This document shows positions 50,899 to 60,739 of a DNA stretch of 64,000 nucleotides, one piece after another. The notes under the pieces were generated by a model, which saw only the letters and a list, made by a program, of their open reading frames with translations, was not told the origin of the DNA and ran no database searches. Each line of letters starts with the position of its first letter. The stretch's first letter is position 1. The DNA lies in NCBI RefSeq assembly GCF_001279725.1, contig NZ_LGDE01000035.1, forward strand, positions 1-64,000, read 5' to 3'. The stretch is from Streptomyces sp. WM4235 (GTDB lineage Bacteria > Actinomycetota > Actinomycetes > Streptomycetales > Streptomycetaceae). A program made the position numbers and the translations under genes.

Positions 50899-51567
50899 GT
50901 GCACATCGTCATCATGGGTTGCGGAAGAGTGGGCTCCGCCCTCGCGCAGACCCTGGAGCAGCAGGGGCACACGGTCGCGGTCGTCGACCAGGACCCCACC
51001 GCATTCCGTCGACTGGGGGCATCGTTCGGCGGCCGCCGCGTCACGGGGGTCGGCTTCGACCAGGACACCCTGCGGGAGGCCGGCATCGAGGAGGCGGGTG
51101 CCTTCGCCGCCGTCAGCAGTGGTGACAATTCCAACATCATCGCGGCTCGGGTGGCCCGTGAGATGTTCGGCGTCGAGAACGTCGCCGCCCGCATCTACGA
51201 CCCCAAGCGCGCCGAGGTCTACCAGCGCCTCGGCATCCCCACCGTCGCGACCGTGCGGTGGACCGCCGACCAGATGCTCCGCCGGCTGCTGCCCTCGGGC
51301 GCGGAACCGCTGTGGCGCGACCCGAGCGGCGGTGTCCAGCTCGCCGAGGTGCACACCTCCGAGGCGTGGATCGGCCACAAGGTCAGCAAGCTGCAGGAGG
51401 AGACCGGCGTACGTGTCGCGTTCCTCACCCGTCTGGGTGAAGCCACGCTGCCGACGTCGGCGACCGTCCTCCAGGAGGGCGACCTCGTCCACGTGATGAT
51501 GCGTACGGACGAGATCGACAAAGTCGAGGCGGCCTTCGCCGAGGGGCCTGAGGAGGCACACGCATGA
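50899..51567 (+). CDS. TrkA-family potassium uptake regulatory protein (first of two)
   Basis: A 222-aa cytoplasmic RCK protein. The N-terminal Rossmann domain (HIVIMGCGRVGSALA, GxGxxG) binds NAD(H) or nucleotides, and the C-terminal TrkA_C domain binds small ligands. Such proteins gate potassium channels or transporters, and in Gram-positives often respond to cyclic di-AMP. The GTG at 50899 has GGAAGGA at ideal spacing and gives the normal family start; the ATG 45 bp earlier adds unrelated residues. It overlaps the second trkA by 4 bp (ATGA). No TrkH channel is nearby, so the divergent KimA-like permease is the likely partner. Confidence 0.93.
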   Translation: MHIVIMGCGRVGSALAQTLEQQGHTVAVVDQDPTAFRRLGASFGGRRVTGVGFDQDTLREAGIEEAGAFAAVSSGDNSNIIAARVAREMFGVENVAARIYDPKRAEVYQRLGIPTVATVRWTADQMLRRLLPSGAEPLWRDPSGGVQLAEVHTSEAWIGHKVSKLQEETGVRVAFLTRLGEATLPTSATVLQEGDLVHVMMRTDEIDKVEAAFAEGPEEAHA

Positions 51568-52226
51568 GGGTCGCGATTGCCGGAGCCGGCGCGGTCGGCC
51601 GCTCCATCGCGGGTGAGCTGCTGGAGAACGGCCACGAGGTACTGCTGGTCGACAAGGCGCCCACGGCCATCTCCGTGGAGCGGGTGCCGCAGGCGGAGTG
51701 GCTGCTGGCCGACGCCTGCGAGATCACCTCGCTGGACGAGGCCGCGTTGCAGCGCTGCAACGTGGTCATCGCCGCCACGGGTGACGACAAGGTCAACCTG
51801 GTCGTCTCGCTCCTGGCCAAGACCGAGTACGGGGTTCCCCGGGTCGTGGCGCGGGTGAACAACCCGAAGAACGAGTGGCTCTTCAACGAGTCCTGGGGCG
51901 TCGACGTCGCGGTCTCCACCCCGCGTCTGATGTCGGCCCTGGTCGAGGAGGCCGTCAGCGTCGGCGACCTCGTGCGGCTGCTGCGCTTCAGCCACGGCGA
52001 CGCCAACCTGGTCGAGCTGACCCTGCCCCCCGACTCCTCGGTCGCGGGCACCCAGATCAGCGAGATCAACTGGCCCGAGGACACCTCGCTGGTCACGATC
52101 ATCCGCGGCAACCGGGTCCTGACCCCGCACGGCGAGGAGACCCTGGAGCCCGGCGACGAGCTCCTCTTCGTGGCCGCCCAGGCCCGCGAGGAGCAGCTGG
52201 AGGACCTCCTCCAGGCCCGTCACTAG
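51564..52226 (+). CDS. TrkA-family potassium uptake regulatory protein (second of two)
   Basis: A 220-aa RCK protein with the same plan as its neighbour: MRVAIAGAGAVGRSIA (GxGxxG) in the N-terminal domain and a TrkA_C domain after residue ~140. Overlapping the first gene by 4 bp, it is almost certainly translated with it. Paired RCK proteins can form a mixed ring under one transporter. The operon ends at an exceptionally long perfect palindrome (52240-52287). The N-terminal acidic residue at the end of the second strand (VDKAP) suggests NAD binding. Confidence 0.93.
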   Translation: MRVAIAGAGAVGRSIAGELLENGHEVLLVDKAPTAISVERVPQAEWLLADACEITSLDEAALQRCNVVIAATGDDKVNLVVSLLAKTEYGVPRVVARVNNPKNEWLFNESWGVDVAVSTPRLMSALVEEAVSVGDLVRLLRFSHGDANLVELTLPPDSSVAGTQISEINWPEDTSLVTIIRGNRVLTPHGEETLEPGDELLFVAAQAREEQLEDLLQARH

Positions 52227-52239
52227 GTCTCGGCGTACG

Positions 52240-52287
52240 ACGTGTGAGGGGCGGGGCAGCCGATCGGCTGCCCCGCCCCTCACACGT
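52240..52287. terminator. 48-bp perfect palindrome, bidirectional terminator
   Basis: ACGTGTGAGGGGCGGGGCAG... reads identically on both strands over 48 bases (24-bp arms, no spacer). It lies between the ends of the trkA pair and the convergent DUF3159 gene and is followed by TTTC. It should stop transcription from both sides. Confidence 0.88.
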
Positions 52288-52310
52288 TTCCCGTCAGCGC
52301 GTCCCGGCGG

Positions 52311-53084
52311 CTACGGCGCGCGGTGGCGTCCTTCGGTGGAGGCGTTGGCCGCCTTCGCCGCCTTGGCGGCCGCCTTGGCCTCCTTCTCGGCGACCTCCTC
52401 GGCCTCCCACTCCGCGATCACGTCGATCGGCGGCGGCGCCTTCGCGAGGAACACCCACGTGAAGTACACGGCCAGCACCATCGGCGGGAGCTTGAGCGCG
52501 ATGAGCACCCACCCCAGCTGCGTGGCGTCCCCCCACCAGTACAGCGGGAAGAGGATCGCGTACTTGGCGAGGAAGATGAGCCCCCACGCCAGGCTGGCCT
52601 TGGTGTAGGCCTTCTTGCGGCCCGGGTTGCGGGTCCGCCAGGACAGGTTCTCCTTGAAGACCGGGCCGAGGATCACGCCGAGCAGCGGGAAGCCGACCAG
52701 CGCCGAGAGCGTGAACGCGAAGCCCAGGCCGACGCCGTAGATCATGCCGGGCAGGTAGAAGCCCTTCGCGCTGCCCGTGAAGAGGGCGAAGGCCACGCCC
52801 ACGCCCACGCCGAAGACCCCGCTGAAGGCGTGCTTCACGGTGTCCTTGCGCAGCAGCCGCACGATCACGAGCAGGACCGCGAGGGCGCCCGCCGCGATGG
52901 CGGAGCTCTTCACGTCCTTGTTGATCGTGTAGATCATCACGAAGAGCAGGCCGGGGAGCATCGTCTCCACGGTGCCGCGGATGCCGCCGAAGGCGTCGAA
53001 GAGCGCCGCCTGCGTCACCGCCTTCTGGTCCGCCGCGGGCCCCGGCGGATCCGCCGGCGTGGTCGGTTTGTCGAGTGACGTCAC
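52311..53084 (-). CDS. DUF3159 membrane protein
   Basis: A 257-aa conserved actinobacterial protein. It has about six membrane segments between residues ~40 and 220, after a polar N-terminus, and ends in a charged Ala/Lys/Glu-rich cytoplasmic helix (AEWEAEEVAEKEAKAAAK). The sequence around FDAFGGIRGTVETMLPGLLF and NLSWRTRNPGRKKAY is typical of DUF3159. The function is unknown. The start is a GTG with GGAG upstream, three bases after the OB-fold gene, so both form one transcription unit. Confidence 0.85.
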   Translation of the reverse strand: MTSLDKPTTPADPPGPAADQKAVTQAALFDAFGGIRGTVETMLPGLLFVMIYTINKDVKSSAIAAGALAVLLVIVRLLRKDTVKHAFSGVFGVGVGVAFALFTGSAKGFYLPGMIYGVGLGFAFTLSALVGFPLLGVILGPVFKENLSWRTRNPGRKKAYTKASLAWGLIFLAKYAILFPLYWWGDATQLGWVLIALKLPPMVLAVYFTWVFLAKAPPPIDVIAEWEAEEVAEKEAKAAAKAAKAANASTEGRHRAP

Positions 53085-53087
53085 CGG

Positions 53088-53507
53088 TTACTGCTCCTGT
53101 CCGAGCGGTCGGAGTTCGTACTTCGGGTTGAAGAGGACCCGACGCCCATGGCTCATCGAGATCCGGCCGGAGGCGATCATGCGCCGTCCCGGCTCGATTC
53201 CCACGATCGAGCGACGTCCGAGCCACACCACGTCCAGCGGGGCCGAGCCGTCGAACAGCTCCGCCTCCAGGGCGGGAACCCCGGCGCGAGGCCGCAGGGT
53301 CACGGTACGCAGCGTTCCGGTCACCTTGACTATCTGGCGGTCGTCGCAGTCGCAGATCCGCGTGCATCCCGCGGCTTCTGCGTCCTCCTGCAGCTCCGCC
53401 GAATGCAGCTCCTCCTGCGAGGTGGAAAGCCGCTCTATCATCCGGCGGAACCGGCCCGCCGGCCTGGCCGGTTTCGCGGGCTTCTCGGGACGCGGTTCAG
53501 CACTCAT
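53088..53507 (-). CDS. OB-fold nucleic-acid-binding protein
   Basis: A 139-aa small protein with a Pro/Lys-rich N-terminus and a helix (RFRRMIERLSTSQEELHS). An OB fold follows (VKVTGTLRTVTLRP, ALEAELFDGSAPLDVVWLGR, SGRISMSHGRRVLFNPKYEL). The family is conserved in actinobacteria and predicted to bind single-stranded nucleic acid. Two cysteines in TRICDCDD could bind metal. It is followed at three bases by DUF3159 and preceded by kdpE; no specific role is established. Confidence 0.85.
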   Translation of the reverse strand: MSAEPRPEKPAKPARPAGRFRRMIERLSTSQEELHSAELQEDAEAAGCTRICDCDDRQIVKVTGTLRTVTLRPRAGVPALEAELFDGSAPLDVVWLGRRSIVGIEPGRRMIASGRISMSHGRRVLFNPKYELRPLGQEQ

Positions 53508-53531
53508 ACAGGAAGCGTACCGGCGCTCCCG

Positions 53532-54208
<677 letters not shown>

Positions 54209-54212
<4 letters not shown>

Positions 54213-56863
54213 TGAGGGCCTGCCTTCTGTCGTACGGAGGGGTCGACCGGTCGATCGAACGAGTGAGAGGGAGAGAGCGATTCAGAGGGAGGGTACGAGG
54301 CGGCGGCGGGAGGACCGGTCCCGACCTCGCCGTCCACCGTGGCACGTGAGGGGTCGCGCTCCCCCGTCACCGCGCGCAGGGTGAGCACCATGGTCAGCCC
54401 GCCGCCGGGGGTGTCCTCGACGTCGAGGGTGCCGTCCATGGCCTCCGCGAACCCGCGGGCGACGGCCAGGCCGAGGCCCACCCCGGCGCCCCGGGGGGAG
54501 TCGCCGTGTCGTTGGAAGGGGGCGAAGATCCGGTCCTTGGCCTCGTCGGGCACCCCGGGGCCGCGGTCCACGACCCGTACCTCGACGCGGTCGCCGAGGA
54601 AGCTGGCCGCGACCAGCACCCGTTCCCCCGCCGGGCTGTACTTGACGGCGTTCTCGACCACGTTGGCGACGGACCGCTCCAGCAGCCCCGGGTCCACGGC
54701 CACCATCGGCAGGGTCTCGGGGATGTCCAGCACCACGCTGTCCTCCGGTACGCCGCCCAGCGCCATCGGGACCACCTCGTCGAGGTCGATCTCGCGGATC
54801 AGGGGGGTGACCGTGCCGGTCTGGAGGCGGGACATGTCGAGCAGGTTGCCGACGAGGTGGTCGAGCCGGTCGGCGCCGTCCTCGATGCCTTCGAGGAGTT
54901 CGGCCCGGTCCTCCTCGGACCATTCGACGTCGTCGGAGCGCAGCGAGCTGACCGACGCCTTGATGGAGGCCAGGGGGGTGCGCAGGTCGTGGCTGACGGC
55001 GGCCAGCAGCGCGGTCCGGATGCGGTTGCCCTCGGCCATCCGGCGGGCCTCCTCGGCCTGTCCGACCAGCCGCTGCCGGTCCAGGACCACGGCGGCCTGG
55101 GCGGCGAAGGCGCCGAGCACGCGGCGGTCCTCGGCGGGCAGCACGCGCCCCGACAGGGCCAGCGCCATGTGGTCTCCGATCGGCATGTCCACGTCCGCGT
55201 CCTCGGGCCGGGACGCGGGACGCGGGCCCACGCTGGCGGCCGGGAACCAGGGCTCGACGTCGCTCTCCCGCTCCAGCAGGGCCACCGACTCCATGGCGAA
55301 GGTCTCGCGCACCCTTTCGAGCAGCGCGTCCAGGGTGGTCTCGCCGCGCAGGACGCTGCCCGCGAGGAAGGAGAGGATCTCGGACTCGGCGCGCAGGCGG
55401 GCGGCCTGTTGGGTCCGCCGGGCGGCGACGTCCACGACGGACGCGACGGCGACGGCCACCCCGAAGAAGACCGAGATGGCGACGATGTTCTTGGGGTCGG
55501 AGACCGTGAACCGGTGCACCGGTGGGGCGAAGAAGTAGTTCAGCAGCAGCGAGCCGAAGGCCGCCGACGCCAGGGCGGGCACGAGTCCGCCGAGCAGCGC
55601 GGCGGCCACGGTGAGCGCCAGGAACAGCAGCATCTCGTTGGCGAGTCCGGGGTCGCCGTCGATGTTGGCCAGGACGAGGGCGAGGAGGGCGGGGAAGAGC
55701 ACGCCGACCACCCAGCCGGCCACGATCCGGGGTCGTCCGAGGCGGGCGGCGGTGCGCACCACGGGCAGTCCGCGCCCCTTGGCGACCTCCTCGTGGGTGA
55801 CGATGTGGACATCGAGGTCGGGCCCTGATTCCCGGGCCACGGTGACGCCCACGCCCGGCCCGAAGACGTACTGCCAGGTCTTGCGGCGGCTGGAGCCCAG
55901 GACGATCTGGGTGGCGTTGACCCCGCGGGCGAACGCGAGCAGGGCGTCGGGGACGTTGTCGCCGATGACGTGGTGGAACGTTCCTCCGAGGTCTTCCACC
56001 AGGGTCCGCTGGACCGCGAGCTCCTTCGGGGACGCCGCGGTCAGGCCGTCGCTGCGGGCGATGTAGACGGCCAGGATCTCGCTGCCCGAGCCCTTGGCCG
56101 CCATCCGGGAGGCGCGCCGGATCAGGGTGCGGCCCTCCGGCCCGCCGGTGAGACCGACGACGATCCGTTCGCGGGCCTGCCAGGTGGAGCGGATGTCGTG
56201 CTCGCCCCGGTACTGCTGGAGGTACTCGTCGGCCCGGTCGGCCACCCACAGCAGCGCGAGCTCGCGCAGGGCGGTGAGGTTGCCGGGGCGGAAGTAGTTG
56301 GACAGGGCCGCGTCGACCTTGTCGGGCTTGTATATGTTGCCGTGCGCCATCCGACGGCGCAGGGCCTGCGGGGACATGTCGACCAGCTCGATCTGATCGG
56401 CCCGCCGGACCACCTCGTCCGGTACGGTCTCCCGCTGCCGCACGCCGGTGATCGACTCGACCACGTCCCCGAGTGATTCCAGGTGCTGGATGTTCACGGT
56501 GGACACGACGTCGATGCCCGCGCGGAGCAGTTCCTCCACGTCCTGCCAGCGCTTGGCGTTGCGCGAGCCCGGCACATTGGTGTGCGCGAGCTCGTCCACC
56601 AGTGCCACGGCGGGTCCGCGGGCCAGCAGCGCGTCCACGTCCATCTCCGTGAACCCGGCGCCCCGGTGGGTCAACTCCCTGCGCGGCACCTGTTCCAGTC
56701 CGTGCAGCATGACCTCGGTGCGCGGCCGTCCGTGGTGCTCGACGAAGCCGACGACGCAGTCGCCGCCGCGCTCCACCCGACGGTGGCCCTCGGAGAGCAT
56801 GGCGTACGTCTTGCCCACACCGGGTGCCGCGCCGAGGTATATCCGTAGCTTGCCGCGTGCCAT
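54209..56863 (-). CDS. kdpD: potassium sensor histidine kinase KdpD
   Basis: Full-length 884-aa KdpD. The N-terminal KdpD domain has the Walker A motif GAAPGVGKT (11-19). A universal-stress-protein domain follows (~230-355), then four membrane segments (~385-500), a GAF-like region, the H-box VSHDLRTPLASI (about residue 626) and the ATPase domain ending near residue 850. The universal-stress-protein domain of KdpD binds cyclic di-AMP in other Gram-positives. The ATG giving MARGKLRIYLG is the family start; the longer open frame upstream is Arg-rich and unlike KdpD. It forms an operon with kdpE. Confidence 0.94.
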
Positions 56864-56956
56864 GCGCCCATTCTCAGGGACGTCCCCGCAGTTCACGCGC
56901 CGATGTACGGCGATGGGCGCATCCCTGACGGATCCCTGACGCGTCCGCCGGGAACG

Positions 56957-56992
56957 GCGGTGGGCCGCACCCCCGCGAGGGTGCGGCCCACC
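56957..56992. terminator. hairpin terminator after the dut-DUF3710 operon
   Basis: Perfect 15-bp arms (56957-56971 and 56978-56992) with a 6-base CCGCGA loop, just beyond the DUF3710 stop on the minus strand and before kdpD. It separates the two transcription units. Confidence 0.85.
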
Positions 56993-57017
56993 GACCGGAA
57001 CCAACCGTCGAGCGAGG

Positions 57018-57806
57018 TCAGCGGACCTCGGTGATCTCGGGACCGCGTTCCAGCTGGCCCATGCCGCCGCCGAAGCGGGAGCCCTCCGGCTCCTCGGTCG
57101 TCTGCACGCCGTCCGGCACCATCTGGGCGTCGTTCGGCAGCTTCAGGACGATGGGGTCACGGGGGGCCATGGGGCCGTCGCCGCGGAGGACGACGGTGTC
57201 CCGGAAGATCTGCTCCAGCACGCCGGCCGAATCCGGGCGCACCGCGCCCTGGCCGGAGATGACACCGCGCAGGAACCAGCGGGGACCGTCGACGCCGACG
57301 AACCGCACCAGCTGGGCGCCGGTCTGGCCGTCGGGCAGCGGTACGGGGACCTGCGCGCGCAGCTCCCAGCCCAGCGGGCCCTGGACCTCGTCGATGATGC
57401 CGCCCTGTTGGGTGATGCCCGTGGCGATCTCGTCGCGGACCTCGCCCCAGATGCCTTCCTTCTTGGGCGCCGCGAAGGCCTGGAGCTGCACGGCGCTGTC
57501 GCCGAGGACCACGGTCGCGGCCACGATCGCGTCACCGGCGACCTCGACGCGCAGCTCCATGCCCTCGACACCGGGTACGAGGATGCCTCCGAGGTCGACG
57601 CGGCCGTCCTCCGGATTGCCGATCACCTCGGAAACGTCCCAGGGGCCGTCCGGCCTGGGGGCCGGCGGCAGGTTCATCCGACGCGGCTTGGCGTCGTCGT
57701 CGAGCGCCTCGGCGTCGTCCCGCTCATCGGCGCGTGCGCCGTCGACGACCTGCTCGGCCGCGCCGCCGTCCCTGACGGAGTCGTTCTTCTTGCGACGTCC
57801 GAACAC
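57018..57806 (-). CDS. DUF3710 protein
   Basis: A 262-aa conserved actinobacterial protein of unknown function. It has a basic N-terminus (MFGRRKKND), an acidic disordered stretch (residues ~15-45), then a compact domain with PDGPWDVSE, RVDLGGILVPGVEGMELRVE and GVDGPRWFLRGVISG, all typical of DUF3710. There is no membrane segment or catalytic motif. It begins one base after the dut stop, a linkage seen across actinobacteria, so a link to nucleotide metabolism or DNA maintenance is possible but unproven. A strong hairpin ends the unit. Confidence 0.88.
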   Translation of the reverse strand: MFGRRKKNDSVRDGGAAEQVVDGARADERDDAEALDDDAKPRRMNLPPAPRPDGPWDVSEVIGNPEDGRVDLGGILVPGVEGMELRVEVAGDAIVAATVVLGDSAVQLQAFAAPKKEGIWGEVRDEIATGITQQGGIIDEVQGPLGWELRAQVPVPLPDGQTGAQLVRFVGVDGPRWFLRGVISGQGAVRPDSAGVLEQIFRDTVVLRGDGPMAPRDPIVLKLPNDAQMVPDGVQTTEEPEGSRFGGGMGQLERGPEITEVR

Positions 57807-57807
57807 G

Positions 57808-58353
57808 TCACTGTCCTTCCCGGTCGGTTACGACCGAAGCGTAGCCATTCCCACCCTGCTGACCAGCCTCGGATCCGGCCACGGCCGCATGACCGCCGGT
57901 GGAGCCGAAACCCCCCTCGGCCCGGGCCGAGCCGGGAAGTTCCGCCACCTCGTGGAAGCGCACCTTCTCGACCCGCTGGACAACCAGCTGGGCAATGCGG
58001 TCGAAACGCTCGAACCTGACGCTCTCGCGCGGGTCGAGATTGACCACGATCACCTTGATTTCCCCACGGTACCCGGCATCCACCGTCCCCGGGGCATTCA
58101 CCAGTGCCAGGCCGCAACGGGCGGCCAGGCCCGAGCGCGGGTGCACGAAGGCGGCGTACCCGTCGGGCAGGGCGATGGAGACGCCCGTGGGCAGCACGAT
58201 CCGCTCGCCGGGCGCGAGCTCGGCGGCCTCCGTGGTCACCAGGTCGCAGCCCGCGTCACCGGGGTGACCGTAGGCCGGCATGGGCACCTCGGGGTCGACG
58301 CGGCGGATCAGCACGTCGACGCCCCGGCGGGCGTCGTGGTCGTTCTGAGACAT
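57808..58353 (-). CDS. dut: deoxyuridine 5'-triphosphate nucleotidohydrolase
   Basis: Trimeric dUTPase (181 aa) that converts dUTP to dUMP and pyrophosphate, keeping uracil out of DNA and feeding thymidylate synthesis. The family motifs are visible: GDAGCDL (I), HPRSGLAARCG (II), GTVDAGYRGEI (III, with the catalytic Asp and Tyr), RIAQLVVQ (IV) and RAEGGFGSTGGH (V, the C-terminal arm that closes over the nucleotide). A ~25-residue tail rich in Gly/Ala follows motif V. The ATG shares one base with the stop of the upstream thioesterase gene (TGATG), and DUF3710 follows after one base. Confidence 0.96.
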   Translation of the reverse strand: MSQNDHDARRGVDVLIRRVDPEVPMPAYGHPGDAGCDLVTTEAAELAPGERIVLPTGVSIALPDGYAAFVHPRSGLAARCGLALVNAPGTVDAGYRGEIKVIVVNLDPRESVRFERFDRIAQLVVQRVEKVRFHEVAELPGSARAEGGFGSTGGHAAVAGSEAGQQGGNGYASVVTDREGQ

Positions 58354-58937
58354 CAGGGGTTCACCTCGAAGGCGCGTGCGCGCCTGACCTGGTCCGGGTC
58401 GGCCATCGCCGCCCGGATCTCCTCGGGCCGTCCGTTGTCGATGAAGTGGTCGACCTTCACCTCTATGAAGAGGGCGTCGGCGCGTACGGCGACCGGCCCC
58501 TCGGGACCGCCTATTCGGCCGACCGCGGAGCAGTAGATCTTCCGCCCGGCCACGGCGGTCACCTCCGCCTCCAGGTGCAGCACGGTGTCCACGGGAACGG
58601 GCCGTACGTAGTCGGTCTCCAACCGGCCGGTCACCGCGATGACGCGCAGCAGCCAGTTCAGGGAGCCGAGCGTCTCGTCGAGCGCGGTGGCGAGGACGCC
58701 TCCGTGGGCGAGACCGGGGGCGCCCTGGTGGGCCTGCTTGACGGTGAACTCGGCGGTGACGCGCACGCCCTCGCCCGCCCGTGCCTCCAGGTGGAGCCCG
58801 TGGGGTTGCCCCTCGCCGCAGCCGAAACAGTGCTCGTAGTGCGCGCCGAGGAGTTCGCCGGGCCCCGGGGCGTCGGGGTGCCGGACCGGCGCCGTGGCAT
58901 CGGCCGGCGGCGTCAAGGCTGTGTTTCGTCCACTCAC
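58353..58937 (-). CDS. PaaI/hotdog-fold thioesterase
   Basis: A 194-aa hotdog-fold protein of the PaaI type, predicted to hydrolyse acyl-CoA thioesters in the cytoplasm. HGGVLATALDETLGSLNWLL carries the typical H-G-G and acidic residue of the active site. GRLETDYVRPVPVDTVLHLEAEV is the second conserved strand region. An N-terminal CFGCGEGQPHGLHL with two cysteines is common in this subgroup. The GTG at 58937 (AAGG upstream) is the likely start; the frame further upstream lies opposite the divergent DUF3093 gene and is not credible. It is coupled to dut by TGATG. Confidence 0.85.
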   Translation of the reverse strand: MSGRNTALTPPADATAPVRHPDAPGPGELLGAHYEHCFGCGEGQPHGLHLEARAGEGVRVTAEFTVKQAHQGAPGLAHGGVLATALDETLGSLNWLLRVIAVTGRLETDYVRPVPVDTVLHLEAEVTAVAGRKIYCSAVGRIGGPEGPVAVRADALFIEVKVDHFIDNGRPEEIRAAMADPDQVRRARAFEVNP

Positions 58938-58995
58938 AGCCGCTGACCTTACCCGCGCGGCGGTTCGACGGTCGCCTCGTGGCAGGCTTGGAGCC

Positions 58996-59475
58996 ATGCA
59001 TCCCTCCCCCGCGCACCACGACGAACGCCTGACCGCTCCCCGCGCCTGGTGGGGCATCGCCGTGCTCCTCGGCGTCGCGTGCGCGCTGATGCTGTTGCCG
59101 CTGGGCACGCTGCCGATGCTGCTCGGTCTGGTAGGGGGCACTGTGCTGGCGGGGATGGTGGTGAGTTCGTACGGCTCCGCGCGCGTGCGCGTGGTGAACG
59201 GTGCGCTGGCGGTGGGTGACGCGAGGATCCCGGTGACGGCCCTGGGCGAACCCGAGATCCTGGAGGCCGAGGAGGCGCGCGCCTGGCGCACGTACAAGGC
59301 GGACACCCGCGCCTTCATGCTGATGCGCAGCTACGTGCCGACGGCCGTGCGCGTCGAGATCACCGATCCGGCCGACCCGACTCCCTACGCGTACGTCTCC
59401 ACCCGTGAGCCGCAGGCCCTGGTCGCGGCCCTTCGCGCGGCGAAGAACAGCCCGGCCGCGCCGGCGGCCGGCTGA
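58996..59475 (+). CDS. DUF3093 membrane protein
   Basis: A 159-aa conserved actinobacterial protein. Two hydrophobic segments near the N-terminus (GIAVLLGVACALMLLPLG and LLGLVGGTVLAGMVV, residues ~18-60) are followed by a soluble beta-rich domain (ARVRVVNGALAVGDARIPVT, later EITDPADPTPYAYVSTREP). Function unknown. The ATG at 58996 has GGAG upstream. It is divergent from the thioesterase-dut-DUF3710 unit over a 58-bp gap. The C-terminal Ala/Pro tail is probably disordered. Confidence 0.87.
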   Translation: MHPSPAHHDERLTAPRAWWGIAVLLGVACALMLLPLGTLPMLLGLVGGTVLAGMVVSSYGSARVRVVNGALAVGDARIPVTALGEPEILEAEEARAWRTYKADTRAFMLMRSYVPTAVRVEITDPADPTPYAYVSTREPQALVAALRAAKNSPAAPAAG

Positions 59476-59512
59476 GTCCGGGAGGTCGGGGGCGGCGCCC
59501 CGGGGGCGGTCG

Positions 59513-60430
59513 TCAGCCTCGCCCTTGCGCGTCGGGGCCCTCGATGACCCTCCTGGTGGCCTCGGGAAGGGGCTGGGTGGGCCGCTCAAGGGGCGGCAAC
59601 TGCGGGAGGGCGTCCCAGGCCACGGCGCGGGTGCGCAGGTCCGCACGCACCTTCTCGGCGAGTTTGCGGGTGTCGCGGCGGTTCATGACGGCGCCGACTG
59701 CGGCGCCCACCATGAACGGCATGAGGTTGGGCAGGTTGCGGAACATCCGCTTCATGATCTGTTGGCGCAGTTCGCGCTTCATCTGACCGCCGAGCGCCAG
59801 GTTCAGCGTCGTCGGCTTGGTCAGGTCGACTCCGCGTTCCTCCGTCCAGGACGTCAGGTACGCGAAGCTGCGTTCCCCGAGGTTGCCGGGCGCCCGGAGC
59901 CCGTACACCTCGTGGAGTTCGGCGAGGAGCTTCAGCTCGATCAGCGCGACCCCGGTGATCTCCGCGGCCATCTCGGCCGGCATCGCGGGCGGCACCGGAA
60001 GCATCGCCGCCGCGCCGATGCCCGCGCCGACGGCGGACGTGGCGTTGGCGGCGCCGGTGATCAGTTTGTCGGCGAGCCGATCGGGGTCGAGGTCCGGGAA
60101 CTGCGCGCGCAGGGTCGCGAGGTCCCGAACCGGAACGCGCGGTGCGTTCTCGATGATTCGGTCGGTGATGTACAGGGCGGCGGCCTTCGCACCTTCGCCG
60201 CCCTTGCGCACACCGTTCTTGACGGCTTGCACCCGACGAGCCCCGAACCACTGCCGGGACTCCTCGTCGGCCGCTGTGGCCGACGGCACCGCCGCGGCGG
60301 TATCGGAGGGCACGGCGGGTACGCCGGGGGCTCCAGGGCCCGTTGCCGGGTCCGTGGTTCCCACCTGCGTCTCCGCCGGATCACCAGACTTTCGGAAGCG
60401 TCGCTTCCGAAATGGCGTCGAGCCTGTCAC
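59513..60430 (-). CDS. hypothetical protein with Gly/Ala-rich hydrophobic hairpin (305 aa)
   Basis: Not assigned to a family. The basic N-terminus (MTGSTPFRKRRFRK, initiating at GTG) and a disordered Ala/Pro/Thr linker lead into a helical domain from residue ~60. Its centre holds GAGIGAAAMLPVPPAMPAEMAAEI and LIELKLLAELHEVYGL, resembling EcsC-like helical proteins that sit on membranes. A second hydrophobic stretch (LMPFMVGAAVGAVMNRR) lies near residue 250. Twelve bases separate it from the DUF4193 gene, so the two are probably co-transcribed. The role is unknown. Confidence 0.75.
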   Translation of the reverse strand: MTGSTPFRKRRFRKSGDPAETQVGTTDPATGPGAPGVPAVPSDTAAAVPSATAADEESRQWFGARRVQAVKNGVRKGGEGAKAAALYITDRIIENAPRVPVRDLATLRAQFPDLDPDRLADKLITGAANATSAVGAGIGAAAMLPVPPAMPAEMAAEITGVALIELKLLAELHEVYGLRAPGNLGERSFAYLTSWTEERGVDLTKPTTLNLALGGQMKRELRQQIMKRMFRNLPNLMPFMVGAAVGAVMNRRDTRKLAEKVRADLRTRAVAWDALPQLPPLERPTQPLPEATRRVIEGPDAQGRG

Positions 60431-60442
60431 GGCCGACGCCTC

Positions 60443-60739
60443 TCAGTCGCAGTCGCGACAGATCGGCTGACCGTTCTTCTCGCGTGCCAGCTGGCTGCGG
60501 TGGTGCACCAGGAAGCAGCTCATGCAGGTGAACTCGTCGGCCTGCTTGGGCAGGACCCGTACGGCCAGCTCCTCATTGGAGAGGTCCGCACCGGGAAGCT
60601 CCATGCCTTCGGCCGCGTCGAAGTCGTCCACATCGACGTTCGACGACGACTTCTCGTTGCGCCGGGCCTTCAGCTCTTCGATGCTGTCGTTGTCAACGTC
60701 GTCGTCGGTCTTGCGTGGGGTGTCGTAGTCCGTTGCCAT
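60443..60739 (-). CDS. DUF4193 zinc-ribbon protein
   Basis: A 98-aa, strongly acidic small protein of the DUF4193 family, near-universal in actinobacteria. The C-terminal half carries CMSC and CRDC, a C-x-x-C...C-x-x-C zinc ribbon, after a disordered acidic region (DDFDAAEGMELPG). Its job is unknown; it might touch RNA polymerase or ribosomes, but this is a guess. The ATG is preceded by GAGGGGGAG. A long 383-bp gap upstream, with a Crp-like palindrome, probably holds its promoter. Confidence 0.92.
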   Translation of the reverse strand: MATDYDTPRKTDDDVDNDSIEELKARRNEKSSSNVDVDDFDAAEGMELPGADLSNEELAVRVLPKQADEFTCMSCFLVHHRSQLAREKNGQPICRDCD

